A DNA stretch of 64,000 nt from Zoogloea sp. 1C4 (GCF_009469605.1 NZ_SSXU01000002.1:50216-114215), one strand, 5' to 3'; counted from the stretch's first letter, positions 10,777-20,643 are shown. The notes: generated from the sequence alone by a model not told the origin. Translations and numbers: made by a program.

Positions 10777-10805
10777 TTGTCGAAAAGCTTTAATTGGATT
10801 TTATG
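10777..10805 (+). promoter_or_regulatory. Sigma-70-like promoter candidate for sbtA
   Basis: TTGTCG and TTTATG are separated by 17 bases. The -35 box lies next to the LysR dyad, as in activated CbbR-type promoters. The transcript would have a leader of about 50 bases. Confidence 0.35.
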
Positions 10806-10865
10806 CTGCACCGCCCCCAAGCTTGCAAGTGTTCTGTTGTCTGCGGGCGGCTGCCCGATCCAAGC

Positions 10866-11807
10866 ATGCCTTTCGAACCTGTCATCCTGTTCTTCGTGCT
10901 CGGCCTGGTGGCCGGCATCGTGCGTTCCGACCTCAAGCTGCCCGGCGTGGTGTATGAGGCCCTGAGCATCTTCCTGCTCCTCGCCATCGGCCTGAAGGGC
11001 GGCGTCGAACTGTCGCGCCACAACGTGGCCGATCTGGCGCTGCCGGCGCTGGTAATCGTGGCGGTGGCGCTGCTGATTCCCCTCGCGGCGTTTCCGGTGC
11101 TGCAGCGGCTGGGTCGCCTGCCGCGGGCGGATGCGGCGTCGATTGCTGCCCATTATGGGTCTGTGAGCGTGGTCACCTTTGCTGTGGCGAGCAGCTATCT
11201 GGCCAGCCGCGGCGAGCCGGCCGAGGGCTACATGGTGGTCTTCCTGGCGCTGCTGGAGCTGCCGGCCCTGGTGATGGGCGTGGCGCTGGCCCGCCGGGGC
11301 GCGGCGGACACCCGCTGGGGCAAGCTGTTCCACGAGGTGCTGGCGGGCAAGAGCATCGTGCTGTTGGGCGGTGGCCTCTTGATCGGCTGGCTGGCCGGGC
11401 CGGAAGGCATCCAGCCCCTCGACCGGGTGTTCTTTGACCTGTTCAAGGGCATGCTGGCCTTCTTCCTGCTGGAGATGGGCCTGGTGGTCGCCGGGCGGCT
11501 GGCCGACCTGCGCCGGGCGGGGGTCTTCCTGGCTGTGTTTGCGGTGCTGATGCCGCTGGCGGGCGGCCTGCTGGGGGTGCTCACCGCCAATCTGCTGGAT
11601 TTCTCGGTGGGCGGCGCGATGCTGCTCGCCACCCTGTACGCCAGCGCGTCGTACATTGCGGCGCCGGCGGCGATGCGCATCGCGGTGCCAGAGGCCAACC
11701 CGGCCCTGTCGATCGGCGCGTCGCTGGGCATTACCTTCCCGTTCAACCTGCTGGTCGGCGTGCCGACCTACCACTGGCTCGCCAGCCACCTTGCCGGAGT
11801 GATCTGA
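10866..11807 (+). CDS. sbtA: Sodium-dependent bicarbonate transporter SbtA
   Basis: A 313-residue inner membrane protein of the SbtA family (formerly DUF897), high-affinity Na+-dependent bicarbonate uptake in cyanobacteria. About ten hydrophobic segments lie in two inverted halves. Typical segments are LKLPGVVYEALSIFLLLAIGLKGG near the start (residues about 20-43), AAHYGSVSVVTFAVA in the substrate region, and YASASYIAAPAAMRIAVPEANP near the end. An in-frame upstream ATG would add 24 residues without family resemblance, so the ATG at MPFEPVILFFVLGL was chosen. The gene overlaps sbtB by one base. Bicarbonate as substrate is inferred from the family. Confidence 0.88.
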   Translation: MPFEPVILFFVLGLVAGIVRSDLKLPGVVYEALSIFLLLAIGLKGGVELSRHNVADLALPALVIVAVALLIPLAAFPVLQRLGRLPRADAASIAAHYGSVSVVTFAVASSYLASRGEPAEGYMVVFLALLELPALVMGVALARRGAADTRWGKLFHEVLAGKSIVLLGGGLLIGWLAGPEGIQPLDRVFFDLFKGMLAFFLLEMGLVVAGRLADLRRAGVFLAVFAVLMPLAGGLLGVLTANLLDFSVGGAMLLATLYASASYIAAPAAMRIAVPEANPALSIGASLGITFPFNLLVGVPTYHWLASHLAGVI

Positions 11808-12130
11808 TGAATCTGCCCCTGAGCCTGCGCAGGCTCCTCACCATCATCTGCGAAGCCAGCCTGGAGCCCGAGCTGGTGCGCGAACTGGCCCGCCTCGGGG
11901 CCCGCGGCTACACCATCACCGAGGCCCGCGGGCAGGGCGCCCACGGCCTGCGCGACGGGGCGTGGGGGGCGTCGGCCAACATCCGCGTGGAGGTGCTGTG
12001 CGACGAGCTGACCGCCGAGGCCATCGTGGATACGCTCCACGCCGGCTACTCGGCCAACTACGGCATGGTGATGTTCGTGACCGACGTGGCCGTGCTGCGC
12101 CCGGACAAGTTTCGCGGCGCGCCGGGCTGA
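11807..12130 (+). CDS. sbtB: PII-like protein SbtB, partner of SbtA
   Basis: A 107-residue PII-like protein expected to form a trimer and bind adenine nucleotides (cAMP, AMP or ADP in cyanobacterial SbtB) and to dock on SbtA. The pattern MNLPLSLRRLLTIICEASLE ... LARLGARGYTITEARGQGAHGLRDGAW has the T-loop region after GYTITEARG. The C-terminal CGPxGC redox motif of cyanobacterial SbtB is absent: the protein ends PDKFRGAPG. The TGATG overlap with sbtA indicates translational coupling. It is clearly not GlnB or GlnK, since their uridylylated tyrosine segment is missing. Confidence 0.85.
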   Translation: MNLPLSLRRLLTIICEASLEPELVRELARLGARGYTITEARGQGAHGLRDGAWGASANIRVEVLCDELTAEAIVDTLHAGYSANYGMVMFVTDVAVLRPDKFRGAPG

Positions 12131-12142
12131 GCCTGGCAGGGC

Positions 12143-14689
12143 TCAGTCCTGGTCGGCGAAGGCCGGCAGCTCTTCGAGGACGCGGGCCGGCACCGGCCGG
12201 CCGAAGTGATAGCCCTGCAGGGTGTCCACTTCGAGCTCGCTCAGGGTGGTGGCGGTCTGGGCGTCCTCGACGCCTTCGGCCACCGTGCGCAGCCCGAGGG
12301 CACGGCCCAGCTGGACGATGGCCTGCAGGATGCGCAGGCCGTCGGGGGTGTGCACCCGCTGGACGAAGGAGATGTCGATCTTGAGCTCCTGCACCGGCAG
12401 TTCGTGGAGTTGGGACAGCGAGGCGTAGCCGGTGCCGAAGTCGTCGATCGACAGGATGAAGCCCGCGTCCACCAGCTGGCGCAGGCGCTCCTCGGCGAAC
12501 TCCACTTCGAGCAGGGCGACGGATTCGGTGATCTCCAGCACAATGGCCGAGGTGGGCAGGTCGTGCCGGCTCACTTCGTGGATCAGCCCGCTGACGAATT
12601 CCGGCGCAAACAGCTGGCGTTTGGAGATGTTGAGCGACAGGTGCAGTTCGGGCCGGCGGGTGTGCCAGCGCTGGAACTGGGCCAGCGCGAGGGTCGTCAC
12701 CCGCTGGCCGAGGTCGGCGATCAGGCCCAGGCTCTCGGCCATCGGGATGAAGGTGGCCGGGGAGATCCAGCCCAGATCGTTGTCGTGCCAGCGGGCCAGG
12801 GCCTCGATGCCCACCAGGCGGTGGCGTCCTTCGGCGTCGCGTTCGGTGCGCACCTGGGGCTGGAACCACACCTCGATCTGCCCGCCCTGGATGGCGTCGG
12901 CGAGCTTGGCCTGGATGTACAGCTCCTTCTTGCCGAGGCCCTTGGCCGACATCTCAGAGAACAGCTGGAAGTTGTTCCGCCCCTGGGACTTGGCGTAGAA
13001 CATCGCCCGGTCGGCGTGGGCCAGCAGGGATTCGACGCTGTCGCCGTCGTCGGGGAACATCGCGATGCCCATGCTGAAGGTGGCGTTGATCGGCTGGCCG
13101 GCCACCGCGAAGCTGCGCGGCATCACCTTCTGCAGCTTGCGCGCCACCTGCCGGGCGTCCTCGATGTTGACGATGCCGGGCAGGAGGGCGACGAATTCGT
13201 CACCGCCCCAGCGGGCCACGGTGTCGCCGTCGCGCAGGTTCTTCTCGAGGGCCTGGGCCATGGACAGCAGCAGCGCATCGCCGGCCTTGTGACCATAGGC
13301 GTCGTTGATGTTCTTGAAGTGGTCGAGATCGATGAAGCACACCGCGACCCGATCCTGGTTGCGGCGGGCCAGCTGGATGGTCTTGCAGACGCGGTCTTCC
13401 AGCAGCACCCGGTTGGGCAGGCCGGTGAGGGCGTCGTGCAGCGCCATGTGGGCGATGTGACGTTCCTGCAGGTAGGTCTTGGTGATGTCCCGCAGGACGC
13501 CGCGGATGCCGACGATCTTGCCGGCGTCGGTCAGTTCGGTGACAAAGCGGCACTCCATCCAGCGTTCGTAGGCGGCGTCGCCCACGAAGCGGAAGCGCCC
13601 GTGGAACTCGTCCTTGGTGCCGTCGGCGAGGCTGTTGAGGCAGCCCGCGAAGGCGGCCTGATCTTCCGGGTGGACGGAGTCGAGAAGCGGGTAGGTGCCG
13701 GGGGCGCGGCCGGCCAGCTGCCACCAGCCGCTGTTGGCGTTGATGATGGTGCCGTCGGGGCGCAGCTCGATGACGGCCTCTTCGAGCATGTCGAGGGTGC
13801 GCACCAGCGAGTGCTGTTCGGCGGCCCAGTGCTTTTCGTTGTCGAGGGCGCGGCTGAGGGCCTGGAAGGGCTGGCGCACGCTCTCGACGAACACCGCCCG
13901 GTAGATGAAGCCGTAGGAGATGATCTTGTACAGGTGGCCGATGAAGTTGTAGCTGTCGCTCACCGACACGTAGCGGGTGAAGCACAGCTCGGAGAGCATC
14001 GCCACCGCCGACGCGGCGAAGAGATCTGCGGCATTGAAGGCCGCCCCGTGCACCGCCCGCCAGGCGAACACCAGTGCCGCGGCGCCGTAGATGAGGACGA
14101 GCCCGTATTCGAGCGCCACCTTGAGCGGCGTGAGCCCGCTGCCGGGCACGAAGAAGGCCGGCAGGTGGTCGGGTGTCAGCAGTTCGAGGGCGTAGAGCAG
14201 GGCCACGTAGGCCAGCACGCCCACCAGCAGCCGGTAGCGGTGCCGTGTCTCCAGCATCGGCTGCCACGGTCGGAGGGCGGCCACCAGCAGGCCGGCTGCC
14301 ACCAGCAGGCGCGCTGCCAGCCAGAACACGATGGCCTTCTGGGGGCTCGCCGGGGTGATGAAATCGGGCATGCCCCGGTAGCCGAGCATGTGGCCGAAAT
14401 CGAGCAGGGCCGTGCCCAGCAGCACCACGCCCAGCAGCACCACGTTGCCAGGCCGTTCGTCGGAGTAGGCGTTCCAGACGATGCCGAACACCAGCATCGC
14501 CACGACGATGGCGCCGGTCTCCATCGCGGTGTGCAGCGGCAGGTAGCGACCAATGCCGAAATCGGATGACGGCAGCAGGCCGATCATCAGGAAAAGCAGC
14601 AGCAATGCCCCGGGCCACAGCGCGGCACGTTTCAGGTCGTTGAGGGGCGTGGGGGTAGGCCCCACGGGTTGCTCGGCGGGTGCAGGCAT
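12143..14689 (-). CDS. MASE-PAS-GGDEF-EAL cyclic-di-GMP enzyme
   Basis: An 848-residue membrane-bound c-di-GMP protein. About seven to eight membrane segments form a MASE3-like sensor (residues about 25-255), followed by a PAS domain with its PAC part (about 290-410). The GGDEF domain has an intact RWGGDEF active site near residue 495 and an RxxD inhibitory site (RDGD) five residues before it. The EAL domain is also intact: EAL near 629, DDFGTGYASLSQL, and EGVED. Both synthesis and hydrolysis are therefore possible. The start used gives MPAPAEQP just before the first membrane segment; the longer frame runs through the upstream terminator and cannot be right. Confidence 0.92.
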   Translation of the reverse strand: MPAPAEQPVGPTPTPLNDLKRAALWPGALLLLFLMIGLLPSSDFGIGRYLPLHTAMETGAIVVAMLVFGIVWNAYSDERPGNVVLLGVVLLGTALLDFGHMLGYRGMPDFITPASPQKAIVFWLAARLLVAAGLLVAALRPWQPMLETRHRYRLLVGVLAYVALLYALELLTPDHLPAFFVPGSGLTPLKVALEYGLVLIYGAAALVFAWRAVHGAAFNAADLFAASAVAMLSELCFTRYVSVSDSYNFIGHLYKIISYGFIYRAVFVESVRQPFQALSRALDNEKHWAAEQHSLVRTLDMLEEAVIELRPDGTIINANSGWWQLAGRAPGTYPLLDSVHPEDQAAFAGCLNSLADGTKDEFHGRFRFVGDAAYERWMECRFVTELTDAGKIVGIRGVLRDITKTYLQERHIAHMALHDALTGLPNRVLLEDRVCKTIQLARRNQDRVAVCFIDLDHFKNINDAYGHKAGDALLLSMAQALEKNLRDGDTVARWGGDEFVALLPGIVNIEDARQVARKLQKVMPRSFAVAGQPINATFSMGIAMFPDDGDSVESLLAHADRAMFYAKSQGRNNFQLFSEMSAKGLGKKELYIQAKLADAIQGGQIEVWFQPQVRTERDAEGRHRLVGIEALARWHDNDLGWISPATFIPMAESLGLIADLGQRVTTLALAQFQRWHTRRPELHLSLNISKRQLFAPEFVSGLIHEVSRHDLPTSAIVLEITESVALLEVEFAEERLRQLVDAGFILSIDDFGTGYASLSQLHELPVQELKIDISFVQRVHTPDGLRILQAIVQLGRALGLRTVAEGVEDAQTATTLSELEVDTLQGYHFGRPVPARVLEELPAFADQD

Positions 14690-14817
14690 CAGGCGCTCGT
14701 CCTCGGGGGTGACGATTTGCTCATTGGCGCGTCCGGGCCGCAGGCGCAGCCGGACGCAGTTGATCCGATTATCGGCCCTGTCGCGGGTGGTATTGACCCT
14801 TGACCGTGCCCCGGACG

Positions 14818-14848
14818 AAAAAAACCCGACACGCGTGTCGGGTTTTTT
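14818..14848. terminator. Bidirectional rho-independent terminator
   Basis: CCCGACACG and CGTGTCGGG pair with no loop bases between them in the written form, flanked by A6 on the left and T6 on the right. It ends the fumarase unit on the minus strand. On the plus strand no gene reads into it. Confidence 0.85.
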
Positions 14849-14861
14849 GCGAAGCGGAGAA

Positions 14862-16409
14862 TCAGGCGACGGTGACCGGGATCTTGCCGATCTTGGCCTG
14901 CCATTCCTTCGGGCCGGTGTTGTGCACCGAGGTGCCGGAGGAATCGACCGCCACGGTGACGGGCATGTCCTGCACGTCGAACTCGTAGATGGCTTCCATG
15001 CCCAGGTCGGCAAAGCCGACGACCTTGGCCGACTTGATGGCCTTGGCCACCAGATAGGCGGCGCCGCCGACGGCCATCAGGTAGGCGGACTTGTTGTCCT
15101 TGATGGCTTCGATGGCGGTGGGGCCACGCTCGGACTTGCCAACCATGGAGATCAGGCCGGTCTTCTCGAGCATCATGCGGGTGAACTTGTCCATCCGGGT
15201 GGCGGTGGTCGGGCCGGCGGGGCCGACGACTTCGTCACGCACCGGGTCCACCGGGCCGACGTAGTAGATCACGCGGTTGGTGAAGTCCACCGGCAGGGGC
15301 TCGCCCTTGGCCAGCATGTCGGAGATGCGCTTGTGGGCGGCGTCGCGGCCGGTGAGCATCTTGCCGTTGAGCAGCAGCTTCTGGCCCGGCTTCCAGGCGG
15401 CGACTTCTTCCTTGGTCAGGGTGTCGAGGTTCACGCGGGTGGCGGACTTGAGATCCGGCGTCCAGGTGACGGCGGGCCAGTCCTCAAGCTTCGGCGGCTC
15501 GATCTTGGCGGGGCCGGAGCCATCCAGGTGGAAGTGGCAGTGACGGGTGGCGGCGCAGTTGGGTACCAGGGCCACCGGCAGGTTGGCGGCGTGGCAGGGG
15601 TAGTCGAGCACCTTCACGTCGAGCACGGTGGTGAGACCGCCCAGGCCCTGGGCACCGACGCCCAGCGCGTTGACCTTCTCGTAGAGTTCGAGACGCAGCT
15701 CTTCGGCGCGGGTCAGCTTTTCGCCCTTGGCGGCGGCGTCAGCGGCCTTGGCCTTGAGGTCGTGGATGTCGACCGGGGCCATGATGGATTCCTTGGCCAG
15801 CAGCATGGCCTTCTCGGGCGTGCCGCCGATGCCGATGCCGATGATGCCCGGCGGACACCAGCCGGCGCCCATTTCGGGGATCTTCTTGAGGACCCAATCC
15901 ACCAGATCGTCGGACGGGTTGAGCATCGCAAACTTGGACTTGGCTTCGGAGCCGCCGCCCTTGGCCGCGCAGATCACCTCGACGTGGTGGCCCGGGACGA
16001 GCTCGAAGTGGACCACCGCCGGGGTGTTGTCCTTGGTGTTCCTGCGGGCGCCGGCCGGATCAGCCAGCACCGAGGCGCGCAGGGGGTTGTCGGGGTTGGC
16101 GTAGGCGCGGCGCACGCCTTCGTCGATCATCTGCTGGACGCTCATGGTGGCGTCCGGCCAGGTGACCTGCATGCCGACCTTGATGAACACCATGCCGATG
16201 CCGGTATCCTGGCAGATCGGGCGGTGGCCTTCGGCGGCCATGCGCGAGTTGGTGAGGATCTGGGCGATGGCGTCCTTGGCGGCGGGGGATTCTTCGCGCT
16301 CGTAGGCTTCGCCCAGCGCCTTGATGTAGTCCAGCGGGTGGTAGTAGCTGATGTACTGGAAGGCGTCCGCGACGGACTGGATCAGGTCTTCCTGCTTGAT
16401 TGCGGTCAT
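14862..16409 (-). CDS. fumA: Fumarate hydratase, class I (4Fe-4S)
   Basis: A 515-residue class I fumarase, interconverting fumarate and malate in the TCA cycle with a [4Fe-4S] cluster. Cluster cysteines are visible in RPICQDTGIG (about residue 66), GAGWCPPGIIGIGIGG and PNCAATRHCHFHL. The C-terminal beta part holds YYVGPVDPVRDEVVGPAGPTTATRMD and the conserved SGTSVHNTGPKEW near the end. Class I enzymes are oxygen-sensitive, compatible with a facultative or denitrifying life. The gene follows the YqhA-like gene after 18 bases and is followed by the strong terminator at 14818. Confidence 0.95.
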   Translation of the reverse strand: MTAIKQEDLIQSVADAFQYISYYHPLDYIKALGEAYEREESPAAKDAIAQILTNSRMAAEGHRPICQDTGIGMVFIKVGMQVTWPDATMSVQQMIDEGVRRAYANPDNPLRASVLADPAGARRNTKDNTPAVVHFELVPGHHVEVICAAKGGGSEAKSKFAMLNPSDDLVDWVLKKIPEMGAGWCPPGIIGIGIGGTPEKAMLLAKESIMAPVDIHDLKAKAADAAAKGEKLTRAEELRLELYEKVNALGVGAQGLGGLTTVLDVKVLDYPCHAANLPVALVPNCAATRHCHFHLDGSGPAKIEPPKLEDWPAVTWTPDLKSATRVNLDTLTKEEVAAWKPGQKLLLNGKMLTGRDAAHKRISDMLAKGEPLPVDFTNRVIYYVGPVDPVRDEVVGPAGPTTATRMDKFTRMMLEKTGLISMVGKSERGPTAIEAIKDNKSAYLMAVGGAAYLVAKAIKSAKVVGFADLGMEAIYEFDVQDMPVTVAVDSSGTSVHNTGPKEWQAKIGKIPVTVA

Positions 16410-16427
16410 GGGTGAGGCTCCCTCTCT

Positions 16428-16958
16428 TTAGTGTTTTGACAGCAGAACGGTCTGGTTCATGATCTTGTCGACCCACGCCATGGCGAGGGCAGAGAACAGG
16501 AACACGACATGGATGATGACCTGCCACATGATGGCCTTCTCGGGCAGGTTGGCCGCGTTGATGAAGGTCTTGAGCAGGTGGATCGACGAGATGCCGATGA
16601 TCGCGGTACTGAGCTTGATCTTGAGCACGCCGGCATTCACGTGGGACAGCCACTCGGGCTGGTCCGGGTGGCCTTCGAGATCGAGCCGCGAGACGAAGGT
16701 CTCGTAGCCGCCGATGATGACCATGATCAGCAGGTTGGCGATCATCACCACGTCAATCAGGCCGAGCACCACCAGCATGGTTTCGGTTTCGCTGATGTGG
16801 CCGCCGGAGTTGATGACGTTGCTCACCAGGTGGCCCAGCTCGGCCATGAACAGCCACACGTAGATGCCCTGGGCGACGATCAGGCCGAGGTACAGCGGCG
16901 CCTGGAGCCAGCGGCTCCAGAAAATGAAGTTCTCGAGAAGTTGCGGACCTTTTCTCAT
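16428..16958 (-). CDS. YqhA-family (UPF0114) inner membrane protein
   Basis: A 176-residue membrane protein of the YqhA family (TIGR00645). Family landmarks are [19 protein letters not shown] at the start, [32 protein letters not shown] in the middle and [17 protein letters not shown] followed by [22 protein letters not shown] at the end, giving about four membrane helices. The molecular function of the family is not established. The start [11 protein letters not shown] fits the family; an ATG 31 codons upstream does not. It is upstream of fumA in one unit and divergent from purB. Confidence 0.85.
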   Translation of the reverse strand: MRKGPQLLENFIFWSRWLQAPLYLGLIVAQGIYVWLFMAELGHLVSNVINSGGHISETETMLVVLGLIDVVMIANLLIMVIIGGYETFVSRLDLEGHPDQPEWLSHVNAGVLKIKLSTAIIGISSIHLLKTFINAANLPEKAIMWQVIIHVVFLFSALAMAWVDKIMNQTVLLSKH

Positions 16959-17023
16959 GGGTTTGGCACAGCAGTTGGGGAGCCCGGATTTTATCATCGG
17001 CGAAGCGCGCTCCAAGGCGGTAA

Positions 17024-18430
<1,407 letters not shown>

Positions 18431-18463
18431 GTTCCCGCCGGCGCGCAGGTGCCGGCATGGGCA

Positions 18464-18487
18464 GAAGGGCGACGATGGTCGCCCTTC
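18464..18487 (+). terminator. Terminator-like hairpin after purB
   Basis: GAAGGGCGAC and GTCGCCCTTC pair around a GATG loop. The following GCGTTTCAGTTT is only moderately T-rich, so read-through into the next small gene is possible. Confidence 0.55.
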
Positions 18488-18523
18488 GCGTTTCAGTTTC
18501 AACCTGATTGCGGAGATTCATCC

Positions 18524-18841
18524 ATGGCTTTTGCCGACAAGCTCAAGGCCCTGCCGGGCGTATCGCATCTGGCTTCGATCCAGCTGCTGGGTGCTGGCGA
18601 CGAGGTGGTGGCCACCATCGAGAACAAGCCCGGCCAGGCCGGCTCGCTGGCGGTGTACAACCACCTGGCCCAGATCCACGGCGCCATCACCCCGACGGCC
18701 GCCGCCCAGGGCATCGAGATCTACTCGGAGCACAGCGAGGACGCGCGCCTCAATCCGGGCAAGCACCCCAACATCGACCGCCTGATCGGCCTCGTCGAGC
18801 GGGGCGAGACCCTGCGGGTGAAGCACGTGTTTGCCGCCTGA
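18524..18841 (+). CDS. Small conserved protein, DUF2322-like
   Basis: A 105-residue soluble protein. The pattern LPGVSHLASIQLLGAGDEVVATIENKPGQAG and the segment HSEDARLNPGKHPNIDRL match what I recall of DUF2322, a betaproteobacterial family without known function. The start is supported by CGGAG nine bases upstream. It lies between purB and a strong terminator, so it is either a single-gene unit or read from purB. No motif points to an activity. Confidence 0.7.
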   Translation: MAFADKLKALPGVSHLASIQLLGAGDEVVATIENKPGQAGSLAVYNHLAQIHGAITPTAAAQGIEIYSEHSEDARLNPGKHPNIDRLIGLVERGETLRVKHVFAA

Positions 18842-18860
18842 GCGGTTTTCGCGCTGGATG

Positions 18861-18891
18861 AAGAAGGCTGCCCGCGGGCAGCCTTCTTTTT
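18861..18891 (+). terminator. Rho-independent terminator
   Basis: AAGAAGGCTGCCC and GGGCAGCCTTCTT form a 13-pair stem around a short GC turn, followed by T3. It closes the purB/DUF2322 region. Confidence 0.85.
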
Positions 18892-18911
18892 GCCCGCTCG
18901 GGTGTGTTGAC

Positions 18912-18933
18912 ACATACCGACCGATCGGTATGT
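18912..18933. promoter_or_regulatory. TetR-type operator in front of the NemR-like gene
   Basis: ACATACCGA and TCGGTATGT are perfect inverted 9-base arms around CCGA. The dyad ends 12 bases before the regulator ATG, where it would block its own transcription. A related copy precedes the nitroreductase gene at 19565. Confidence 0.75.
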
Positions 18934-18945
18934 AATTCGCCCACC

Positions 18946-19548
18946 ATGAGCCGCCAGCCCGATCTCACCCGCGCCCGCATCCTCGATGCCGCCTTCGCCG
19001 AAATCCACCGCGAAGGCTTTCGGGCGGCTGGCGTGGCGAGCATTCTGGCGGAGACCGGGCTCACCAAGGGGGCGTTCTATCACCACTTTCCCAGCAAGAA
19101 GGCGCTGGGGCTGGCCGTCATTGACGAGCGCATCGCGCCGCTGCTCGACGACTGGGGGGTGCGTCCGCTCGACGACGGGCCGCAGCCGTCGGTGGCGGCT
19201 TTGCTCGACCTGTTGGAGCGTGGCCGTTCGGCCGATGTGTCGGCGATCAATCTCGGCTGTCCTCTCAACAACCTGATGCAGGAGATGAGCGCCCTCGACG
19301 AGGACTTTCGTGCCCATCTCGGGGCGATCCTCGAGCGCTGGCAGCGCAAGCTGGCCGCGCTGCTGCGGCGGGCGCAGGCCGCCGGGGAGATTCGCGCCGA
19401 CGTGGATTGCGAGGCCTGCGCGCTGTTCATCGTGGCAGCCTGGGAAGGTGCCGTCAGCGTGTCGAAGAATCTGCAGTCGGCGGCGGCCTTTCACGCGACG
19501 ATGGCGCAACTGCGCGCTTACGTCGCCAGCCTGCGCCCCATGCGCTGA
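18946..19548 (+). CDS. TetR-family repressor, NemR-like
   Basis: A 200-residue TetR regulator with the usual N-terminal helix-turn-helix (VASILAETGLTKGAFYHHFPSKKALG, in part residues 30-55). INLGCPLNNLMQEMS places a cysteine at position 105, close to Cys106 of E. coli NemR, which I recall as the electrophile- and HOCl-sensing residue. The core of its operator, ACCGACCG, also resembles the NemR box. The start MSRQPDL follows the operator; a longer frame would begin inside the operator. It probably represses itself and the nitroreductase gene, as NemR does for nemRA. Confidence 0.85.
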   Translation: MSRQPDLTRARILDAAFAEIHREGFRAAGVASILAETGLTKGAFYHHFPSKKALGLAVIDERIAPLLDDWGVRPLDDGPQPSVAALLDLLERGRSADVSAINLGCPLNNLMQEMSALDEDFRAHLGAILERWQRKLAALLRRAQAAGEIRADVDCEACALFIVAAWEGAVSVSKNLQSAAAFHATMAQLRAYVASLRPMR

Positions 19549-19564
19549 TTTTTTTATCCTATTG

Positions 19565-19584
19565 CATACCAACCGGTTTGTATG
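19565..19584. promoter_or_regulatory. Second TetR-type operator, in front of the nitroreductase
   Basis: CATACCAA and TTTGTATG flank CCGG, a dyad with one mismatch that shares CATACC-A-CC and GTATG with the operator at 18912. It lies 24 bases before the nitroreductase start codon. Confidence 0.6.
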
Positions 19585-19608
19585 TTTTGACTCACCAGGA
19601 GAACCACC

Positions 19609-20220
19609 ATGAAAGTATCCGAAGCCATCCGCCAGCGCCGTGCCGTCAAGGCCTTTGACCCGACACACCGCATCCGCGAGGATGAAGTCGAGGCGCTGAT
19701 GCAGCTGGTCAAGCTGTCGCCGACGGCCTTCAACATCCAGAACTGGCGCTTTGTCCTGGCCCAGGACCCGGTGCTGCGCCAGCAACTGCGCGATGCGGCG
19801 TGGGGGCAGGCGCAGGTGACCGACGCGTCCCTGCTGGTCGTCTTGACTGCCGACCTGAAGGCCTGGGATAAGGCGCCGACCCGCTACTGGCGCGATGCCG
19901 CGGCCCCGGTGCAGGAGGCCATCCTGCCGATGCTCGACGGCTACTATCGCGGCCGTGAAGCGGTCCAGCGGGACGAGGCGATGCGCTCCTGCGGGATCGC
20001 CGCGCAGACCTTGATGCTCGCGGCGCAGGAGCTGGGTTACGACAGCTGCCCGATGGATGGCTTCGACTTCGACGCGGTGGCCCGTCTGATCCAGCTGCCG
20101 GCCGATCACGTCATTGCGATGTTCGTCGCCATCGGCAAGGCGGTCCAGCCGGCGTACCCGCGCAGTGGCCCGCTGCCGCTCGAGGAGGTCGTCGTGCGCG
20201 ACCGCTTCGCCGTGGCCTGA
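19609..20220 (+). CDS. Nitroreductase-family FMN oxidoreductase
   Basis: A 203-residue FMN-dependent NAD(P)H oxidoreductase of the nitroreductase fold. The FMN phosphate-binding RQRRAVKAF (residues 7-15) and LSPTAFNIQNWRF (about 35-47) are characteristic, as is the C-terminal region with GYDSCPMDGFD and PADHVIAMFVAIGKA. It forms a unit with the TetR gene before it and carries its own copy of the operator, so it should be induced when the repressor is inactivated. Quinones, nitroaromatics or reactive electrophiles are plausible substrates by analogy with nemRA. The exact substrate is unknown. Confidence 0.88.
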   Translation: MKVSEAIRQRRAVKAFDPTHRIREDEVEALMQLVKLSPTAFNIQNWRFVLAQDPVLRQQLRDAAWGQAQVTDASLLVVLTADLKAWDKAPTRYWRDAAAPVQEAILPMLDGYYRGREAVQRDEAMRSCGIAAQTLMLAAQELGYDSCPMDGFDFDAVARLIQLPADHVIAMFVAIGKAVQPAYPRSGPLPLEEVVVRDRFAVA

Positions 20221-20242
20221 TCCCGGAGACGTCGGGCCGCGC

Positions 20243-20596
20243 TTACGCCGGGCGTGCCGTCCGGGCCTGGATGATCCACCGGGCGATGACGATGCCGAGC
20301 ATGTCGGCCACCACGTCCATCGGTTCGCCAAAGCGGTTGGTGGTGAGGGTGTGCTGGCAGATCTCGATCAGGATGCCGTAGCCCAGCAGTCCGCCGGCAA
20401 CGGCGTTGATGCGCGCCGGCCAGCCGGCCCAGCCCAGCAGCGTGAGCACCGCGAAGGCCGCGCTGTGGTGGAGCTTGTCCTGGAAGTCCACCACCTGAGG
20501 CACGACGGCCATCGGGATCATCGCCAGGATGAAGATGGCGATGAGGGCAAGGGTGAACAGCGTGCGGATGACGGGCGGCGGCAGTCTGAACGGCAT
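20243..20596 (-). CDS. VanZ-like membrane protein
   Basis: A 117-residue protein with four hydrophobic segments and the VanZ-family pattern: VVDFQDKLHHSAAFAVLTLLGWAG, then GYGILIEICQHTLTTNRFGEPMDVVADMLGIVIA. The DKxxH and E-x-x-Q motifs are those seen in VanZ and related proteins, whose biochemical function is unclear. It runs against the nitroreductase gene and lies behind the K+ channel gene on the same strand, 94 bases away. No resistance role should be assumed. Confidence 0.8.
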   Translation of the reverse strand: MPFRLPPPVIRTLFTLALIAIFILAMIPMAVVPQVVDFQDKLHHSAAFAVLTLLGWAGWPARINAVAGGLLGYGILIEICQHTLTTNRFGEPMDVVADMLGIVIARWIIQARTARPA

Positions 20597-20643
20597 GGCG
20601 GGCGGTGGCGATCGGGACCGCGCATTCTAGCCCAGCGCCGGCC

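Noticed and set aside
10755..11789. N-terminal extension of the LysR protein up to 11789
   Set aside because: The added residues are antisense to sbtA and rich in Gln and His. The family-typical start MRRRITFRQLE lies at 10754 behind the dyad.
12206..14569. A 787-codon open frame antisense to the GGDEF-EAL gene, and a similar 649-codon one at 3940-5889 antisense to the CoA-transferase
   Set aside because: Both are mirror frames of well-supported genes with GGDEF/EAL and CoA-transferase motifs. Their products are His/Gly/Val-rich with no family resemblance.
14690..15013. Extension of the GGDEF-EAL protein into the fumarase end
   Set aside because: The frame would run through a strong terminator hairpin and the 3' end of fumA; the extra residues show no pattern.
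20243..20596. Glycopeptide resistance from the VanZ-like protein
   Set aside because: VanZ-like proteins are widespread in Gram-negative bacteria without van clusters. No vanA/H/X-type genes are near, so no resistance role is claimed.
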